64,000 nt of DNA from Nymphaea colorata. Lineage: Eukaryota > Streptophyta > Magnoliopsida > Nymphaeales > Nymphaeaceae. Under the pieces are notes generated by a model that was not told where the DNA came from, did no database searches, and was given only the letters and a program-made list of their open reading frames with translations. Positions 24,181 to 35,473 of the stretch are shown here, piece after piece. The DNA lies in the NCBI RefSeq assembly GCF_008831285.2, contig NC_045148.1, forward strand, positions 23,727,878 to 23,791,877, written 5' to 3'. Made by a program: the position numbers and the translations under genes. Every line of letters begins with the position of its first letter. Positions within the stretch are counted from its first letter, which is position 1.

Positions 24181-27100
24181 TCCCCCTTCAATCTTGAGCA
24201 CAGATTGTAGCGAAGACCGAGATTGTATCCCAGATCTGTCAAATGATGATGGGGCAATGGCTTGGTAAACATATCAGCTAGCTGATGAGTGGACGAAATA
24301 CATTGAGTAACTAATGATCCAAAAGCCACCTTTTCTTGCACGAAATGAAAATCAAGCTCAATATACTTCATCTGGGAGTGATGGGCAGTTTTGATGGTGG
24401 GTTGCAAGGCAGAAAGATTGTCACATAACAACAATGCAGGTTGAGAAAGAAACAATCCAAGATCTCTAAGAATGAATGTGATCCAAGTGAGCTCTACTGC
24501 TGTCATTGCAAGGGCACGCTATTCAGCTTCACAATAAGATCTCGCAACACTTTGTTGTTGTTTAGATGCCCAAGAAATACAATTGGGGCCCAGAAAAGTG
24601 CAGCAGGCTGTGGTAGAGCGATGAGTGGAGGGGCAGCCAAACCAATCTGCATCAAAATAAGCTCCAATTGATAATTTGCTCGGCTTAAACAATTGCATTC
24701 CAAGAGAGATAGTGCCCTGAATATATCGAAGAATGCGTTTCAGCAACTGAAAATGTCGCAGGGAAGGAACGTGCATAAACTGTGACACATAATTAACAGC
24801 ATAAGTAATGTTTGGTCGAGTAAAAGTAAGATATTGCAGAGCTCCAACAAGACTACGATACAATGTAGCATTGGGATATGCTTCTTCTTCTACAGTACTG
24901 TTGCTGTAAACATTAGTAACTATTGGGGTAACAGTTGATCGGCATGATTGCATCTGAGCACGTTCTAGGATGTCCATAATATAGCGTTGCTGGTTGAGGA
25001 ATAGGCTGGAAGTAGTGTGTTGGACTTGAATGCCTAAGAAATAATGTAAGTCCCCAAGATCAGTCATAGCAAAAGTACGAGAGACTTCATTTTGAAAGGA
25101 TGCAAGAAAAGTTGGACTGCTGCCAGTGAGAATGATATCATCCACATATAATGGAAGTATAGTTACAGTGGACTGTTGGAGTCTCACAAATAACGATGGA
25201 TCTGCAGAGCTGGCTTGAAAGTTGTGAGAGAATAAAAATTGAGCAAACCGATCATACCAAGCCCGCGGGGCCTGTTTGGGACCATATAGAGCACGATTCC
25301 ATTTGTAAACATGGTGTGGAAACCGAGCATCTTGGAAACCTTGAGGCTTCTCAATAAAAATAGTTTCAGTCAAATAGCCATTCAAAAATGCATTTTTGAC
25401 ATCAATTTGTTTAAGTGGCCAGCCATTCATGAGAGCGACAGAGAGAATGATCCGAATAGTTGCTGGTTTAACAACTGGTGAAAAGGTTTCAAGGAAGTCC
25501 ATGCCTTCAATTTGAGTATAATCCTGTGCCACCAGCCTTGCCTTAAGTCTGTCAATGTGGCCGTCACTATTCAATTTGGTTTTGTAAACCCATCGGCTGC
25601 CAATAATATGCATGGAGGGATCGCGAGGTACCAAGGTCCATGTGTCATTTGCAAGCAAAGCTGCCATTTCATCCTCCATAGCTTGCCTCCAACCAGAATG
25701 TTTAAGGGCAATGGAGAAATGTTTGGGTTTAGCGGGAGCAAGGGTACTTAATATGTATTTGGGATTGGGTTTGACGATACCACGTTGAGAACATGTGACC
25801 ATAGGGTGAGACGGTCTAGGAAGGGTATTGGGTAAGGCATTAGATGGGATTGGAGAAGGTGAGCTAGGTGGTGATGGTGAAGGAAGAGCTGGCGATCTAG
25901 GCGGTGATGGTGAGTTAAGGACCGGCGACTCTGGTGGTGATATAGGTAAGGGACGCATGGCTGGTCATGGTAGAGTAGAAGCACAAAGGGGAGGTTTTGG
26001 TTCACTATTGTGAAGTCCCGCAACATCATGGGGCTTCACTTCAACGAGAGCAGGCTGATTAGGTTGTGTGGCGATGGGAGAGAAAGACACTAGATCATGA
26101 GCAAAGTTGTAACTCAGTTGTGTGCTAGCCAAACCTTGATTGAAAGGAAAGCATTTTTCATCAAACACCACGTGTCTTGAAATTACCCGATTTGTCAAGG
26201 GATAAAGGCAGCGATAACCTTTGTGTTGGTCACTATACCCTATGAAGACACATGGTAAAGATTTGAGTTCAAATTTGTGTTTGTTGTAGCTCTTGATGTA
26301 GGGAAAACATCTACACCCAAAAGTCCTTAGGCAAGAATAGACAGGATTTATGAAATAAGCTTTCATATGGACTTAGCATTTGGAGCGTGGACGTCGGCAA
26401 CTGATTTATGAGCCAAACAGCTGTAGTAAAGACTTCCACCCAATGTTTTGCTGGTACATTACTATGAAATAGTAGAGTTAATCCAAGTTCAATAATTGAC
26501 CTGTGTTTCTGCTCCACCAACCCATTCTGTTCAGGTGTTTTTGGACAAGCCTTGAGATGTTTGATTCCACATTCTCTTAGATAAGAGAGAAAAGCATTGC
26601 TATTGAATTCACCACCTTCATCACTTTGAACATTTTTTTCAGATTTTCCAAATTGCGTACTAACCATCTTATAAAACTCCATAAACTTTGCAAAAAAATC
26701 AGACTTAGATTTTAATGGATAGATCCAAGAGTATCGAGAATGGTGATCAACAAAGAGAACATAATATCGAAATTTTTGACATGAATCAACTGGTGCTGGT
26801 CCCTAGAGATCACAATGAATTTTTTCAAAAGGTTCATAATATTCATCATCTAATGGAAGAAAAGGAAAACATGTTGCTTTTCCAAATTGACAACTTTGAC
26901 AAATAGAAAACATAGACACTTTTGCTGCTAAATTTATTCTACCCTTGGATGACAAAAAGTCAATGATCTTAGCTGATGGATGCCCGAGCCGACTGTGCCA
27001 GACCTCTAAAGTTGCTGTCCTAAAACAATCAGAAAAAAATACTGCCTTTCGTCTGCTCTTGAAAGCATACAAGTCTCCCTCTCTAGCTCCCTTGGCAATC

Positions 27101-27543
27101 GTCTGATTGGTTTCCTCGTCCTTAATCACAAATGAATCAGATGTAAACTCAAAGACATAGGGCATAGAAGATGTAAGCTGACTTACGAAAATAAGGTTTT
27201 TCTTTATAGCAGGAACAACCAGCACATTATCAAGAGGAATAGTCGTATTTCCAAGATCAAGATTAGTAGAACCAATATGAGTTATCGGTAAATGCTGCTT
27301 GTTTCCAACCATAACTGAATCAGTTCCATGGTATTTAATGAAATGTTTGAGTGTACCTGGATCATCTGTAACATGAGAAGTTGTGCCAGTGTTCGGATAC
27401 CAGTCTACATCATTAGGATTGACAACTTGAACGGTGGAAAAAATTTTTGGAAGATCTTTTGGTTGATACGCCTGATTGAATCTGTGGTAGCATTTGAATG
27501 TCGTGTGATTACTCAACCCACAAATTTGACATGATGCTTTCAC
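23838..27543 (-). pseudogene. Copia pol pseudogene (protease, integrase, RT, RNase H)
   Basis: In order the translation shows a CCHC zinc knuckle (CQICGLSNHTTFKC), a protease site reading NTGT at about 27,382-27,393 where the family has DTGA or DSGA, an integrase HHCC finger (WHSRLGHP, CQSCQFGK) and catalytic-core motifs (FVDHHSRY, QSDEGGEF, EQNGLVEQKH). The reverse transcriptase carries YVDD at about 25,137-25,148 and RNase H has DADW, CEAE and DNLSA. In-frame stops lie at 26,803, 25,965 and 24,519, and a frameshift at about 26,340. The family product is a polyprotein that copies and integrates the element, and this copy cannot make it. The frame runs on into the 3' LTR. Confidence 0.93.
24181..24190 (-). 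other. Polypurine tract of the copia element
   Basis: The minus strand reads TGAAGGGGGA directly upstream of the 3' LTR start, the usual place and composition for the plus-strand DNA synthesis primer. Confidence 0.8.
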
Positions 27544-27957
27544 TGAAAGCCGGGTGGTATTTCGCCCGACATAGGCTGGAGTATTGGTGGGACAAGATTG
27601 AAAAGCGGATGTAAATCCACGTCCTCACGAGTTGAAGCGAGGATTGCTATTTTTTCTGGTATAGTCATCACGTCCTATGTAATTGTGAGAGCAGGAAGGT
27701 TGAACTGGAACTTGCTGAATCTGTGGTAGCATTTGAAGGCCGGGTGATTACTCAACCCACAAATTTGACACGATGCTTTCACTGAAGGCTGGGTGGTATT
27801 TCGCCCAGCATTGGCTAGAGTATTGGTGGGACAAGATTGAGAACCGGGTGGAAATCCACGTCCTCGCGAGTTGAAGCGAGGATTGCTATTTTTTCTGGTA
27901 TAATGATCACGTCCTATGTAATTGTGAGAGTAGGAAGGTTGAACTGGAACTTGCTGA
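27478..27957 (-). repeat. 239-bp tandem duplication inside gag
   Basis: Two copies of about 239 bp are adjacent, about 27,478-27,716 and 27,717-27,957. Each encodes the CCHC zinc knuckle and the basic stretch before it. Because 239 is not a multiple of three, the duplication shifts the frame between the first knuckle and the protease region. The copies have since diverged at many sites, so the duplication is not recent. Confidence 0.9.
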
Positions 27958-28673
27958 CTTATGAACGCAGCATTAGGATTAATTTGAAACCCATGGTTGT
28001 TTTTCATGTTGTCATGGCTTTCAAGCAGAGAGACAACATCAATATATGCAGGAATAGGAGGTCAAAGTATCGACGTCATAAACGATTCATAACCTGATCC
28101 AAGCCCATTTATGAGCCAATAAACTTTGTCTTGATCCAACAAAGGTTTCCCAATGGCTGCCAACTCATCACATATGGTTTTGAAACCTGTTATATACTCA
28201 GTAACAGTTTTTTCTTGCTTTTGAAATGTCTGCAATTTTCTGTTCAACAGAAATTCTCGGTCTTTGGATTCTCTAGCAAAGACCTTTATAAGAGCAGTCC
28301 AGACTTCAGAAGAGCTTTGGAGTCCAACCACAACACCTAGCACTTCTTTAGAGAGTGATCCAGTGATCCATCCTCTGAGGAGTCGGTCTGATTTTTTCCA
28401 GGCAAGAAATTCTGGATTTGGGACAGAACGGGCCTCACCATTTTCAACAATTTCATTGGTGGAGGTCGGTTTGGAGATTTGTCCCTCTATCAAGCCCATC
28501 ACGTCTTGACTTTCAATGAGTCCAAGGATTTGGGCTTTCCAAAGCAAGTAATTCTTGTGGGAGAGTTTAATAGAGACAAAATTTGCAACATTAACCGTTG
28601 AAGGATATTGATACTTAGCTGCCATGACGAACGAAGAAGATGCTCCAGTCGAGGAGGATGCACTGGAAGCCAT
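27675..28673 (-). pseudogene. Copia gag pseudogene
   Basis: The start MASSASSST at 28,673 lies about 30 bp past the primer site. I prefer it to upstream codons, which overlap the primer site. The gag core has KLSHKNYLLWKAQILGLIES, a GWITGSLS block and EFLLNRKLQTFQKQE, typical of Ale/Retrofit-type capsid proteins that package element RNA. A TGA at 28,062-28,064 interrupts the frame, which otherwise continues to the first CCHC knuckle (CQICGLSNHPAFKC). The frame then runs out after the 239-bp duplication. Confidence 0.9.
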
Positions 28674-28701
28674 GGAGAAGTTGATAATCCTCACGGAAAT
28701 G

Positions 28702-28713
28702 GCTCTGATACCA
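28702..28713 (-). other. Primer binding site of the copia element
   Basis: TGGTATCAGAGC on the minus strand directly follows the 5' LTR with no spacer. It pairs with the 3' end of initiator tRNA-Met. Confidence 0.93.
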
Positions 28714-29172
28714 TGAAAGTAAAAAAAAAAAAACAAGACTAAGATTTTAAGTGGTTCGGATTGAAAATCCTACGTCCACTGTCTCTCACACCAACTAGGC
28801 GATAGATGTGAGGTTCCCTTGATGAGAGAATTTATACATGATTGTTGAAGGAGTTGTTACAGATTTGTTTAAAAATCAAACAATCCTTCCTTGATTTTCT
28901 AGTTTCTATAATCCTTTCTCTCTTTTGAGGAGGGTACGTTGCTGCTTTCCTTCTCTTTTGAAGAGCATTCGTTGCCACTTTTCTTGCCTAGATTCCTTGC
29001 CTTGTGAGGTGTTCTTCCTTGATTGATCACCTCAAATCTAATGGGTATACTTGCCTTTTTGCTGGATTTGTTATGATCTTCATGATTTTCTTCATTCATT
29101 GAGCTGGCATGATCTCCACAATTTCCTTCATCCACTGGGCAGCTGTAACGGTCAGCAGCTTGTGTGTTAATA
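28714..29172 (-). mobile_element. 5' LTR of the copia element
   Basis: It aligns with the 3' LTR along its whole length. The outermost bases read TATTAAC on the minus strand where the other LTR has TGTTAAC, one transition. It keeps a 78-codon open frame homologous to the LTR part of the pol frame but with a 4-bp deletion relative to it. Confidence 0.93.
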
Positions 29173-30015
29173 GCCCTCCCCTGACTTCCTTTCCCACCAT
29201 TCTCTGGAATAATTTGCTGGAGGTAAAGGTGTATCAGGTGGCAGAGAGGAAGACTGGCACTGATTCTCTAGGTGATTCTAGCTGTCAAGCAGAAGATTAT
29301 TCCAATTCCAGGTGTCTGAAGGACCTCTCTACAAAAGCTTGGATTTTCTTGGAGTTTACAAAAGGGAGCAGTCGATTTCCCTCTCTCGTTTTGCTCTCAT
29401 AACATGAGAAAACTTATTCAGAGGAAGCACAAAAGATAAAGCTGGAGAGAACTTGTTTTTATTGATTCCTTTGAACAACATATATATAGTACAAAAAAAA
29501 GTTATCGCTTACAAGATTTTTGGTATACGAGATCATGATAATACACAATTTCTTGAAAAATTGAAAAATTGAGAGCACTAAAAAAAATATTTCTCACTTA
29601 CATTTACATGATCCACAGTTTTTGGATTGGTTGAAGGATTACAAAAAGGAAGGTTATAACGGAACACCACTGCCATGTCTCATTTTCAAGTAATTTCAGT
29701 TGATATCAAGATCCTCAACGTCTTCCTTAATTCTCGTCTTTTCATTGACATCAAGATCCTCAATGTCTTCAGCAATATTCTTATTTTGAATATCCGTAAA
29801 ACAATGTTTTGCTGATTTACTCTTATAATTTCTATCCCAATCCATTAACCACCTAAAATGTAGTCTGCATAACAATAACAGATCTTGATAAGAGATCTGA
29901 TCCCTTTTTTCTTGATACTTTGTTTATCATGCAGGATTTGCGAAATTATCATACCTAAAATGGTCTGGCCTGCACTCTATATATTGAGAGTCCATCTTCT
30001 CTCAATAACATCAAA
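29173..30015. repeat. ~5 kb repeat unit, copy 3, truncated
   Basis: It starts with GCCCTCCCCTGACTTCC, the right half of the copia target, and follows copy 2 from about 13,130 to about 13,995. Together with 23,694-23,723 it forms copy 3. It stops at the LINE-containing sequence at about 30,015. An LTR-like relic with a mutated primer site lies at 29,393-29,556. Confidence 0.75.
29405..29556 (-). mobile_element. Short LTR-like relic in unit 3
   Basis: Homologous to 8,306-8,452 and 13,359-13,500. The adjoining primer site (29,393-29,404) reads TGTTATGAGAGC on the minus strand, two changes from the standard site. Confidence 0.5.
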
Positions 30016-30171
30016 GAATAAATAAAGAGAGAGCTCGACAGCAACTTAGCAGACGAGAAAAACCAACAGGCCTCAATGATTAGCAGCAAGGACTGTTCCA
30101 AGTAGATGAACAAGGCTCCCCTTAGAGATGTGAGAGAGAAGCTCTGAGGGGACAGCAGGCTAGGGCATCTT

Positions 30172-31732
30172 GTGGGGAAGGGAAAGCTCGGAGGGGAACC
30201 CACGGTGCTCGCCGGGTGGATGGAAATTGAAGGAGAGAGAACCTCTGAAGGGAGAAGATTAGGGCATCGAGTGGGGAAGGGAAAGCTCGCTGGGGAGATG
30301 GGAATCGACAGACTGATGGATCTCGACAATAGGGGTGAGTTTCCAGACCTGGGGAGCACGGATGGAGCAACCCAAAGGAGCGAAGCAAAGTGCGACAACT
30401 CCAACCTGCACGGAATGGAAGAAGATAGCAGTGACAAGGATATGCAGCAGGGCAAAGGTGATTTTCCAACCACCCCTCAAACGAGGAAGTTAAAAGGGTG
30501 GGCAGGTGTTGTTGCTGATAGCCAGGAATCGGATTTTCAGAAGTGCCCGGCGGCGACTGTTGACAGATCTGGGGATGAACCCACAGTGGTCTTCCCTACT
30601 GAGGCGTACCAGAAAATGGAGGAGCAATATCGGTTTGCGGTAGTAGCTGGCTTTTACGGAGGTAGAATGAGCACGGGCATGGACTACAGGTATGTTTTCC
30701 AGTCCTTTCATAAGCTTTGGATTAATGTAAACTGTCCAACATTTTCTGTTATTGGGAGTGGGAGATTCTTGGTGCGGGTCAGTTCTAAGGAAGAGCTCAG
30801 AGAGGTAATGTACAGAAATGGGTAGTTAGGGGTCGGCTTCTAATTACCAGTTGTTGGAAGCCAGGTACAGAATTACGCTTGAATGAAAAGGAATCGATCC
30901 CTTTGTGGATTCGTCTTCCTCAACTTCCAGTTTTGTTTAGGAATTCGTATAGCTTTAAAGCTATTGCTAGGGGGATGGGTGCCTCCTTCATTAGAGCAGA
31001 TGAATGCATGATGCACAGGGACAAACTAGGTTTCGCTCGGGTGTGCATGGATGTTTTGCTTGATTTCAGACCGGTGCCCAAATCATCATTGAAGCCAAGG
31101 GAAACAGGATATCTAAAGAAGTGTTATACGAATCTAGGGTTCGGTACTGTTGTGTTTGTGGCACTACTTCACACTACGAGGATGCATGTAAGAATAAGGG
31201 TAAAGCAGAAATGTCAGGGGCTGAGGAGCAAGTTTGGAGTAAAGTTCTGGTCATTAAGAAACAAAGAGGTGGGATGCAGAAAAATGACCCTGGGAGAAGG
31301 GACACACAAGGAAACAAATTTGCCTCACTTGGGAGTCAGCTTGAGAATGATGCAGGGAATGGTAATCAGACCCACCCAGGCCTGAGAACTAAGCTGGCTC
31401 CTGATATTGGAGATGGGGGCTTAAAGCAGGAAAAGGTAGAGAGAGAGGGTAGCCAGTTGAGGAAAAACTTTAATAAAGGAGGGACGACAGGGGGGAGGAA
31501 CTCTTCATAGAGCATGCCAGAGGAAGGAAAGATTGTTTGTCTACAACAGACCGCCGCTAACAGCGTGGATGATCATGTACCTCCAATCAAATTCATGTTC
31601 GTAGCTGGGGCTAAGGATTCTTACTTCGGCAACGAGAAGGATGATAGTTTGAATATGAAGGAGGTCACTGATCAGGGTTCTGACCTTGTGAGCAGCCACA
31701 TTGAAGTAGTTGATGCTAGGCAGAGGGGATGA
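30172..31732 (+). pseudogene. LINE ORF1 pseudogene (DUF4283, CCHC knuckle)
   Basis: The family protein binds element RNA. An acidic, low-complexity N-terminus leads into YRFAVVAGFYGGRMS and FLVRVSSKEELREVM, the start of the DUF4283 domain. After a frameshift at about 30,830 the domain continues with IPLWIRLPQLPV and FKAIARGMG (30,879 on), then a second frameshift at about 31,075 leads to the zinc knuckle CCVCGTTSHYEDAC (CX2CX4HX4C, about 31,145-31,190). A stop at 31,508 separates a tail that ends at 31,732. The true start could be the methionine at 30,172 or 30,299. It cannot make a full product. Confidence 0.88.
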
Positions 31733-31969
31733 GAAAATCAACCAGGTTTGCCAGCAAGGGCAAGAAACATCGCCCACCAGCCACTGTGATTAGTTTGGAA
31801 GATGCAATTGTTCACCGATATAATGGGTCAGAGAAGCTGAAAAAGGTGGCTGACAATATGAATCAGGCACTTATAAACCTTCCAAATGTGGAAGATAATG
31901 AAGAAAATGCTAGTGGCAGGGCTCTCGGAATTGAGGGAGCAAGGGTAGAGGCTATCAACATTTTAAATC
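31729..31969 (+). pseudogene. End of LINE ORF1 or inter-ORF region
   Basis: An 84-codon frame from 31,729 (MRKSTRFASKGKKHR) runs to 31,983 and overlaps the ORF2 start. Its KR-rich start fits the C-terminal tail of a LINE ORF1 in a shifted frame. I know no separate protein like it. Confidence 0.5.
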
Positions 31970-33240
31970 ATGAAAGTATTTAGCTAGAACATTAGAGGCC
32001 TTGCGAAGAGGCCTGCACAGCAAGAATTAAGTCTGATTCTCAATAAGTTTAATCCTTTTGTTGGGTTTGTTCTTGATTCAATGATTACCAATCATAGGAT
32101 GAAGATAATTATGGAAAGATACCACAACTATAGATTTGTGTCTAACGTTGAAGGTATTGATGGTGTGGTGAGAATATTATGTGTCTGGAAAGAGGAGGAA
32201 ATGGAAGCTACTTCTCTGGTTGTTGATCGTAATTGGGTTGGTGTTTCTTTTCGTAGACTGGTAAATGACAAAGTCTTTGTAGTTTTTGGTGTGTACCTGC
32301 CTCCTAGGTTTGGGGAAAGGCTGCAAAGCCTTTACAAACTAGAGGCCCTTTTTCTAGAGTCGAAGGACCGTTATGTTAATTGGTGATTTCAATGCCATGC
32401 TCAACAGTCGAAATAAATCGGGTTCTGCTCTGTTACCTGCTTCCTGCCTATCTTTGAGTCGCTTTGTTTATGCTTGTAGATTAAAGGAGGTTGAAGATAG
32501 TAACAAGAGGCTTACGTGGTCGAACCATAGACAAAGGCAAGACTTAGTGCAGTGTAAGCTGGATTGGTGCATGGTTAACAATGACTGGCAAACTGGTTTT
32601 GGTGGAGAAAGCAGGCTTAAGGTCCAGACGTCAGCCACATCAGACCATAGTGTGCTTCTATATCAGTCCAAGGACATTAATGATGATACACGGGGTCAGA
32701 ACTCGTTTATATTCTTTAAGCCTTGGTTGATGGACAGGGAAGGTAAGGTAGTGATGCTTGAAGCTTGGAGAGCTGAGGCTCGGGGGGTGCCCAATGATGC
32801 GCCTCCTTCTTAAGCTCAATCGCCTGCGTAAGGCTCTTCTACATTGGAAAAGACATTCTTTTGGTAATCTTTAGTGACAACATCACACACTTCAAAGGCG
32901 GCTAGAGGAATGCAGGGAGCTTATGGAACAAGAGTGGAAGGTGTGATTGATGAGGAACACAGAGTGAGGAGGCAACTATCTTAGGCCCTTCGCATGGAAT
33001 TAGTGATGTGGAAACAAAAATTGCTTATTCGTTGGCTTGTGGAGGGGAATAAGAACACCTCCTTTTTTCATGAGATGGCTAAGTCTAGGCAAGCTAAACG
33101 AAAGATTAGAAGTATAGAGTATGATGGCACTGAATATGTACAGAGTAGACAGATTCTTGAAGTTGTGCACTGCTTATTTTCGTAGGGTGTTAGATAGAGA
33201 TGAAGTGCAAGGAATGTTATTTGAGGGTGTTGATAGTATA
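31970..33240 (+). pseudogene. LINE ORF2 pseudogene, endonuclease part only
   Basis: The frame opens MKVFS at 31,970. The next codon is TAG (31,985-31,987), followed by NIRGLA, the start of the APE-type endonuclease that nicks target DNA. Family motifs follow: LIGDFNAML at about 32,375, the TWSN...DLVQCKLDW block and TSDHSVLL at about 32,635. The usual catalytic E near the N-terminus appears as D (GFVLDSM). Several frames are needed. After a region of stops the linker RWLVEGNKNTSFFHEMAK is readable to 33,185. No RT or RNase H follows. Confidence 0.88.
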
Positions 33241-34495
33241 CCTACAGGAACCTCACACCACTCTCTTCCTCTTCCATCCTCCGATGCCATATTGCCATCG
33301 TCATTCGTTCAGTTCGCTGCAGCTAAGGCCTTCGCTCAGTAAGGTTTCTTCACTTTCCATTGACGTGTTTTATTAGCAACGATCGCCCTTGCTCGCTATC
33401 TCCATGGACTGCTTGCTCTTCATTGCTCCCAGTCATCATCGAGGTCGTCTGGTTGTCATTCACCATGTTCCCTAGAATAGCAGGGACTTGTTTAACTCGC
33501 CTCTGCAATAGCAGGTAGGCATCACAATGAAAGTAAAACTAAACATGACACTATGCAGGAAACCATTAAAGCAGAAAACAATTGCCCAACTCAACAAAAC
33601 TATATAATCAAACTAATCAAAATAGGATCCTACTGAATACAAATCAAACCAATAACCTTAACCGCTGGACATGTGCAATAGCTAACTAAAGGATCTATTC
33701 AACTAATCTGACACTAAAGTGATACAAGAGAAACTGAGCATTATGCTCGTCTAAAACCATGAAGGACGTGAGGACATAAAACCCAAAACCCATGCAACTT
33801 TGATGAATAGAACCTTTCAAAAATGTCACAGTTCAAATTGGACTACAAAATTGATTGGTCCTTTTGAAAAGAGATAAGAGGTGATCCATGAGAGACTCAA
33901 CCCTAAGTCTGGGTTATGTTGAAAACACTCAGTTAAGAAGGAATAATGGGTCAGGCTTAATCACTTATTCAAAATGATAACAAAGAAATGAAATTCGTCA
34001 CACTCAACATGAGTTGACTAGGTTCGAGGAGTTTCATCTATTCCATGAATGGACTAATGGTTTGGTAATGGAATGGCCAACATATTTCAAGGCCAAAGGG
34101 GATTGGGAATGAAATGACAAACATATTTCAAGACCAAAGGAGACTGGTAAGTTCCTCCTATGACTAGAGATGTCAAGTTTTAGTTTGAAATAGTTAAAAA
34201 ATTATCAATTTAACTAATAAGCATGAGTGCTCGTGTTGACCCTAAGACCGCACATCTACCAAAGATTTTCACATTCAATTCCTGCGAGTTCAGCCTTCAT
34301 GCCTTTCATCTCTTGGAAAACACCTTTTGTTTTTTTTTCCTCTTTTTTTTTTCTTTCTCTTGCACTCAGCTTTTGCCTTTAATTTTTTTTTCTTGATTTT
34401 TTTTTTAGGCCAACCTTCACCGTTGAGGGAATACCTCACCACCCCAAAGGCTACTACGAAGCTCCACCACTTTGGTGGTTATGTGTAGCTTTGTC
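33108..34495. repeat. Left arm of third inverted repeat (IR3)
   Basis: The segment matches 62,615-64,000 in reverse complement, with 34,495 against 62,615 and 33,108 against 64,000, the window edge. It covers the last 135 bp of LINE sequence, the LINE break at 33,243 and 1.25 kb of unrelated DNA ending at TTGTC. Identity is high, with scattered single differences. Beyond the LINE piece I see no gene. Confidence 0.92.
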
Positions 34496-34740
34496 ATTGT
34501 ATGCCATTAGAAGAAGGAGATATATCCATCACTATAGGAATTGGGTTCAAGCTTTCCCCAGCCCTGCTCTGAATTATTGAATTGATTTAATGATTCAAAC
34601 AATCTTTCTTAGGCGAAAGAGAGTATATCTCGATCAGGGTGGATCTATATAAAGATCGCTTGTTTTGTTTCCATGAAAATCAAATAGAAGCAATTTGATT
34701 GGTATGATCCATGGATTAAATTATCTAGCCAAAAAAACTA

Positions 34741-34763
34741 CTTGTTACAAATAAAATCCCACA

Positions 34764-34795
<32 letters not shown>

Positions 34796-34829
34796 TGAAT
34801 TCACTGCCGTATGGCTGACCGGCCATTAT
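34741..34829 (-). rRNA. rrn16: Plastid 16S rRNA fragment (3' end)
   Basis: The plus strand carries GTGTGACGGGCGGTGTGTAC, then AAGGCCCGGGAATGAATTC and CCGTATGGCTGACCGGC, the complement of the conserved 3' region of bacterial-type 16S rRNA. CTTGTTAC at 34,741 fits the 3' terminus, with an internal deletion between the two. It is a non-functional organelle-derived piece. A second piece is at 36,526. Confidence 0.93.
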
Positions 34830-35473
34830 TGTCTGACCTGAATCAGTGACCTTCAGTCTCATTAATGGAAAGGTTATGGAAATGTCCTTTGGAATAATTT
34901 TCTGGTTGTGCAAACCAAGTCAAAGGTATACCGCCTGAGTATTGATCTCCGACTCCGGCCACCTATTAAGCATTTCCAAAGTCAATTCCTCTTTCTTATT
35001 CTTAAGCAACCCCCGCGTTCGGCTATAGCGAACCCCCTGAATCAAGAGCCGCTTCATGAGCAAAGCGTAGGGCTGATTCAGACTCACTCTGATAGACTAT
35101 CAGACAAGAATTTTTTTAAAAGACAAAACATGCCCCAGCTTGATGAGCAAAGCCCACAAAGCACTCGCAAAGCAGCCCTCTCCACAACCCCTAGGATTTC
35201 CCCCATGGCGAATCTACGTTCGATTGATTCAATATCGATGAACCTAGAAAAAAGGGTTGAACCGTAATGATCATATGTCTGTAATGCATTGTCGAGGTGT
35301 ATTCTTAAAATACCAATATCTATGGCCGTGGGCTAGCTGCAAAGCTGAGTTTATCGGAATCTTCTTCCTTTTAAAAAAGCCACTCCACGGTGGTAAAGTC
35401 TCATCTTGTGTGTGCAGACCCACGCAGCCAGCAGCACAAAAGAGCGGCAAGCGGTTTCCTGAAAACTAGCTTC
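34830..35473. other. Organelle-like insert, unassigned
   Basis: Between the first rrn16 fragment and the cemA piece there is sequence without recognised genes. Its moderate GC content and phrases such as CAAAGCGTAGGGC look organellar, possibly mitochondrial, but I cannot assign it. Confidence 0.35.

Larger units (their letters stand above)
23724..29172 (-). mobile_element. Full-length defective Ty1/copia element (Ale/Retrofit-like)
   Basis: The element spans 5,449 bp on the minus strand with two LTRs of about 457 bp, TG...CA ends (the outer CA complement at 29,172 has mutated), a perfect initiator tRNA-Met primer site, a purine tract and a 5-bp target duplication. Domain order is gag, protease, integrase, reverse transcriptase, RNase H, as in copia. 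By hand alignment the LTRs differ at about 22 substitutions plus a 4-bp indel, near 5 percent. Internal stops, a frameshift and a 239-bp duplication make it non-functional. It sits inside copy 3 of the 5 kb unit and is younger than it. Confidence 0.95.
30020..33243 (+). mobile_element. LINE (L1-type) lacking its reverse transcriptase
   Basis: ORF1 and the endonuclease half of ORF2 are present in order on the plus strand, but the sequence leaves LINE homology at about 33,243, before any RT motif (no YxDD). No poly-A tail is seen. This is odd for a LINE, since ordinary 5' truncation removes the other end. The 3' loss therefore reflects a later break or rearrangement, and the same break is shared by the inverted copy at the right end of the window. 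Confidence 0.88.

Noticed and set aside
30122-30473. Minus-strand open frames of 115-172 codons
   Set aside because: They lie opposite the LINE ORF1 start and are shadows of it.
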